This document shows positions 62,007-64,000 of a stretch of DNA of 64,000 bases, piece after piece. The DNA comes from an uncultured Bacteroidales bacterium (lineage in GTDB: Bacteria > Bacteroidota > Bacteroidia > Bacteroidales > F082), in NCBI GenBank assembly GCA_905234765.1, contig CAJOIF010000002.1, positions 31,009-95,008 on the forward strand, in the 5' to 3' direction. The notes under the pieces were generated by a model. It saw only the letters and a program-made list of their open reading frames with translations, had not been told where the DNA came from and searched no databases. The translations under genes and the position numbers were made by a program. Within the stretch, counting starts at the first letter, position 1. Every line of letters begins with the position of its first letter.

Positions 62007-63582
62007 ATCCCAACACTTTAAAAGCATTCACCAGTGTACTTTCATTATCGTCCCAACGCTTTTTCAGGGCATCAAACTGCTGGCTCATTTCTGTAAGTGC
62101 CTGCTGATAGTCCATTTCCGTATCTCGGTCAACAAACTCAATGTAACGGCTGGGCACCAAAGAAAAACCTTTTTTTTTGATTTCGTCGATATGGGCGGCA
62201 TAATACAATTCAGGCTCGGCATAGTTCTTGGCCTTTGTGGTTGCCCAATCGAAATAGATCTTACAGACTTTGGCAATTTGCTCCTCCGACAACTTTACAA
62301 ACTTCTTTTCGTAGATGTTCTCGTTCCAAGTGCGCAAATCCACAAACAGTATCTCGCCCTCACGATTGCGCAACATTCGCCCATGACGCGGCCCACCTTT
62401 CTTGTTGTTGTTGAGAATCCACAATGTCACACTTATATCCGTGGAATAGAACATGTTTCGTGGCAGCACGATAATGGCTTCCACTTTGTCGTTCTCAATC
62501 AGTTTTTGGCGTATCTCCTTGGTGTCGTCGTCGTCCAAAGCACCATTGGCCAACAAGAATCCCGCCACGCCATCCACCACATTCAGTTTGTTCAACATGT
62601 GCAATATCCAAGCATAGTTGGCATTACTGGTTGGCGGCACGCCATAGCCCTGCCAACGGGTATCGGTCTCAAAAGTGCCGTATTCAGAATACTTCTTCAA
62701 GTTGAAAGGAGGATTGGCCATAATATAGTCAACCTTGATATCCTTGTGCTGGTCATCGCTAAAAGTAGAAACAGCACGGTTGCCCAGATGATAACTGATG
62801 CCGCGAATGGCGAGGTTCATCTTGGCCAACCGATAAGTAGCTGGCTCCGATTCCTGTCCGTACACATTGACCGCCTTGGTGTTGCCGCCATGCGCCTCAA
62901 TGAACTTCGCGGCCTGCACAAACATACCACCAGAGCCACAGCAGGGGTCATATACCGTTCCATCAAAAGGCTCGATAAGAGCGGCAATCAGTTCGACAAT
63001 GCTGTGAGGCGTATAAAACTCACCTTCCTCCTTGTCCGCATTGATGGAGAAAGCCTGCAAGAAATACTCATACACACGGCCAATCAAGTCATGCTCGTTG
63101 AACTTCTTTGGGTCGATCTTCTCAATCTCATCAACAACACCTTTCAGCACACCTGGCTCCAATTGCGTCTTTGTGAATATCTGTTGCGGAAGTGCATTTT
63201 TCAGTTTAGGCTCATTGTCATCCAGTTTCTTGATTGCCGTATCAAAAGCCACCGCCATGCCTGTGGCATTCACCTCTTTCAACTTGTCCCAGTTGGTCTC
63301 ATCGTTGAGGAAAAAAACACCGTCTTTCAGATATTGGTTCGGACGTTTGAGTTGAATCTGAATAAAAGCCTCGTCGTTAATGCCTTGCTCTTCGATGATT
63401 TCACGACGTATCTTTTCTTGCTGTTCGTTAAAACGATAGCCTATAAACTTGAGGAAAACCAAAGTCAGAAGCATGTCACGCTTATCTGTCATGGCTGCAC
63501 GTCCGCGCAGACTATTACGACAGTTGAACAATATCGTTTCCAGTGATTCTTCTTTGGTGGGTTTTGTCGTTTTTTTTGCCAT
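61999..63582 (-). CDS. hsdM: Type I RM DNA adenine methyltransferase subunit
   Basis: 527 residues from the ATG at 63582; the frame up to 63627 is excluded by the promoter box at 63624-63617. Helical N-domain (RDMLLTLVFLKFIGYRFNEQ), SAM motif VYDPCCGSGGMFVQAA at about 212, catalytic IMANPPFNLKK at about 288 (N6-adenine class). It methylates the adenine in each half-site and forms the M2S core. It is the first gene of the hsdM-hsdS-OLD-hsdR operon. Confidence 0.96.
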   Translation of the reverse strand: MAKKTTKPTKEESLETILFNCRNSLRGRAAMTDKRDMLLTLVFLKFIGYRFNEQQEKIRREIIEEQGINDEAFIQIQLKRPNQYLKDGVFFLNDETNWDKLKEVNATGMAVAFDTAIKKLDDNEPKLKNALPQQIFTKTQLEPGVLKGVVDEIEKIDPKKFNEHDLIGRVYEYFLQAFSINADKEEGEFYTPHSIVELIAALIEPFDGTVYDPCCGSGGMFVQAAKFIEAHGGNTKAVNVYGQESEPATYRLAKMNLAIRGISYHLGNRAVSTFSDDQHKDIKVDYIMANPPFNLKKYSEYGTFETDTRWQGYGVPPTSNANYAWILHMLNKLNVVDGVAGFLLANGALDDDDTKEIRQKLIENDKVEAIIVLPRNMFYSTDISVTLWILNNNKKGGPRHGRMLRNREGEILFVDLRTWNENIYEKKFVKLSEEQIAKVCKIYFDWATTKAKNYAEPELYYAAHIDEIKKKGFSLVPSRYIEFVDRDTEMDYQQALTEMSQQFDALKKRWDDNESTLVNAFKVLGYE

Positions 63583-63616
63583 TTCTATCTTTATTCTTTC
63601 CAATACAATTACCCTA

Positions 63617-63624
63617 CAAAAATA
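63617..63624 (-). promoter_or_regulatory. -7 promoter box of the RM operon
   Basis: TATTTTTG on the minus strand, 34 bases before the hsdM ATG at 63582. Confidence 0.5.
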
Positions 63625-63676
63625 CAAACATTTTCCAAAACATTATATGATTGTGAACTTGCACCCATAAAAAATC

Positions 63677-63707
63677 CTCCCCACAAGCCCTTTCGGCCCA
63701 TGGGGAG
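63677..63707 (-). terminator. Hairpin upstream of hsdM
   Basis: CTCCCCA (63677-63683) pairs with TGGGGAG (63701-63707); on the minus strand GATTTTTTA follows, so it likely ends the transcript of the edge gene before the RM operon. Confidence 0.7.
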
Positions 63708-63827
63708 ACTTTCAAAATTTTTATACAATGCAATTGAGCTTATCCCCTCTCCATCGTCTCAATCAACCGATAGACCTATGCGGAAGGATTCTTGTATTTC
63801 TCCAATCTCTTCGCCCTTTCAATGGCT

Positions 63828-64000
63828 TCAGGCGTGTTTTGTTGTTTTATCGGGGTCAGAGAATGCGTTTATCGAGTCAGGAACAATGCTTATCGGGTCA
63901 TTTTGGTTCGTTGACAGCGAACCAAAGATCGGCATCCACTCCTCATAGAACTTGCGCATCTTCTTAATATTCCCTTTCGAGAAACCACGAAGCCCTGGCA
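63828..64000 (-). pseudogene. Fragment resembling a DUF1016 N-terminal domain, open at window edge
   Basis: Minus-strand reading from the window edge gives 57 codons. GLRGFSKGNIKKMRKFYEEW matches the conserved core of DUF1016 (YhcG-like PD-(D/E)xK nuclease) N-domains. The frame stops at 63828-63830, far too early for that family (about 330 residues). In another frame the stretch 63776-63850 reads TPEAIERAKRLEKYKNPSA and then stops, which suggests a frameshift or deletion. The 5' part is outside the window. Confidence 0.5.

Overview
The window looks like chromosomal DNA of an uncultured member of the Bacteroidales (phylum Bacteroidota). Four things support this. The -7 promoter box TAnnTTTG(C) sits just upstream of many starts. 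Several proteins have lipoprotein signals or type IX secretion (T9SS) C-terminal sorting domains. An ECF sigma / FecR anti-sigma pair is present. Housekeeping neighbours such as rplU-rpmA, porW, bactofilin and the short AMP nucleosidase form are typical of the phylum. Species-level assignment is not possible from the sequence alone.

Layout: 1-5.1 kb holds a leftward regulatory operon: ECF sigma factor, FecR anti-sigma factor, an STN-domain outer-membrane protein and an open-ended right-handed beta-helix surface protein. 5.3-18.6 kb is mostly housekeeping: ribosomal proteins L21/L27, a lipoprotein, a TPR protein, rsmA, a LolC/E-like permease, rbfA, a T9SS-sorted subtilisin, dtd, holA, AMP nucleosidase and rsmD. 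It also contains an AbiEii-type toxin-antitoxin pair and a small protein made of 25-residue repeats. 18.7-26.9 kb is one giant gene for a 2754-residue T9SS-exported adhesin with cleaved-adhesin modules. 27.2-51.1 kb is a long core region: NUDIX, a P-loop/dCMP deaminase fusion, LOG, mtnN, a pseudokinase next to the T9SS lipoprotein PorW, bactofilin, folE, fabD, a C-terminal protease, sdaA, sufE, udk, rsmI, tdk, cvpA, an M64 peptidase and a fused ABC ATPase. Three tRNA genes are included: two Ala and one Gln.

51.1-64.0 kb is a defence/accessory island. It has a Fic-like winged-helix remnant, an unknown small protein, a membrane-anchored XseA (exonuclease VII large subunit) homologue, AbiH and a GIY-YIG nuclease. 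These are followed by a complete type I restriction-modification operon (hsdM-hsdS-[OLD-family ATPase/nuclease]-hsdR) and a fragment of a DUF1016-type protein at the window edge. The AbiH, GIY-YIG, OLD and hsdS genes are visibly more AT-rich than hsdR/hsdM and the core genes, which suggests separate acquisition.

The most striking unannotated signal is a two-block sequence, 10 + 12 identical bases with exactly 8 variable bases between, preceded by A-tracts. It occurs only twice in the window: before the FecR anti-sigma gene and before the giant adhesin gene. The simplest reading is a promoter for the linked ECF sigma factor, which would put the 2754-residue adhesin 22 kb away in the same regulon. 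Other points worth a look are the pseudokinase (HCN in place of HRD) beside porW, the membrane-tailed XseA homologue beside AbiH, the OLD gene inside the type I RM operon, and several families of intergenic palindromes.
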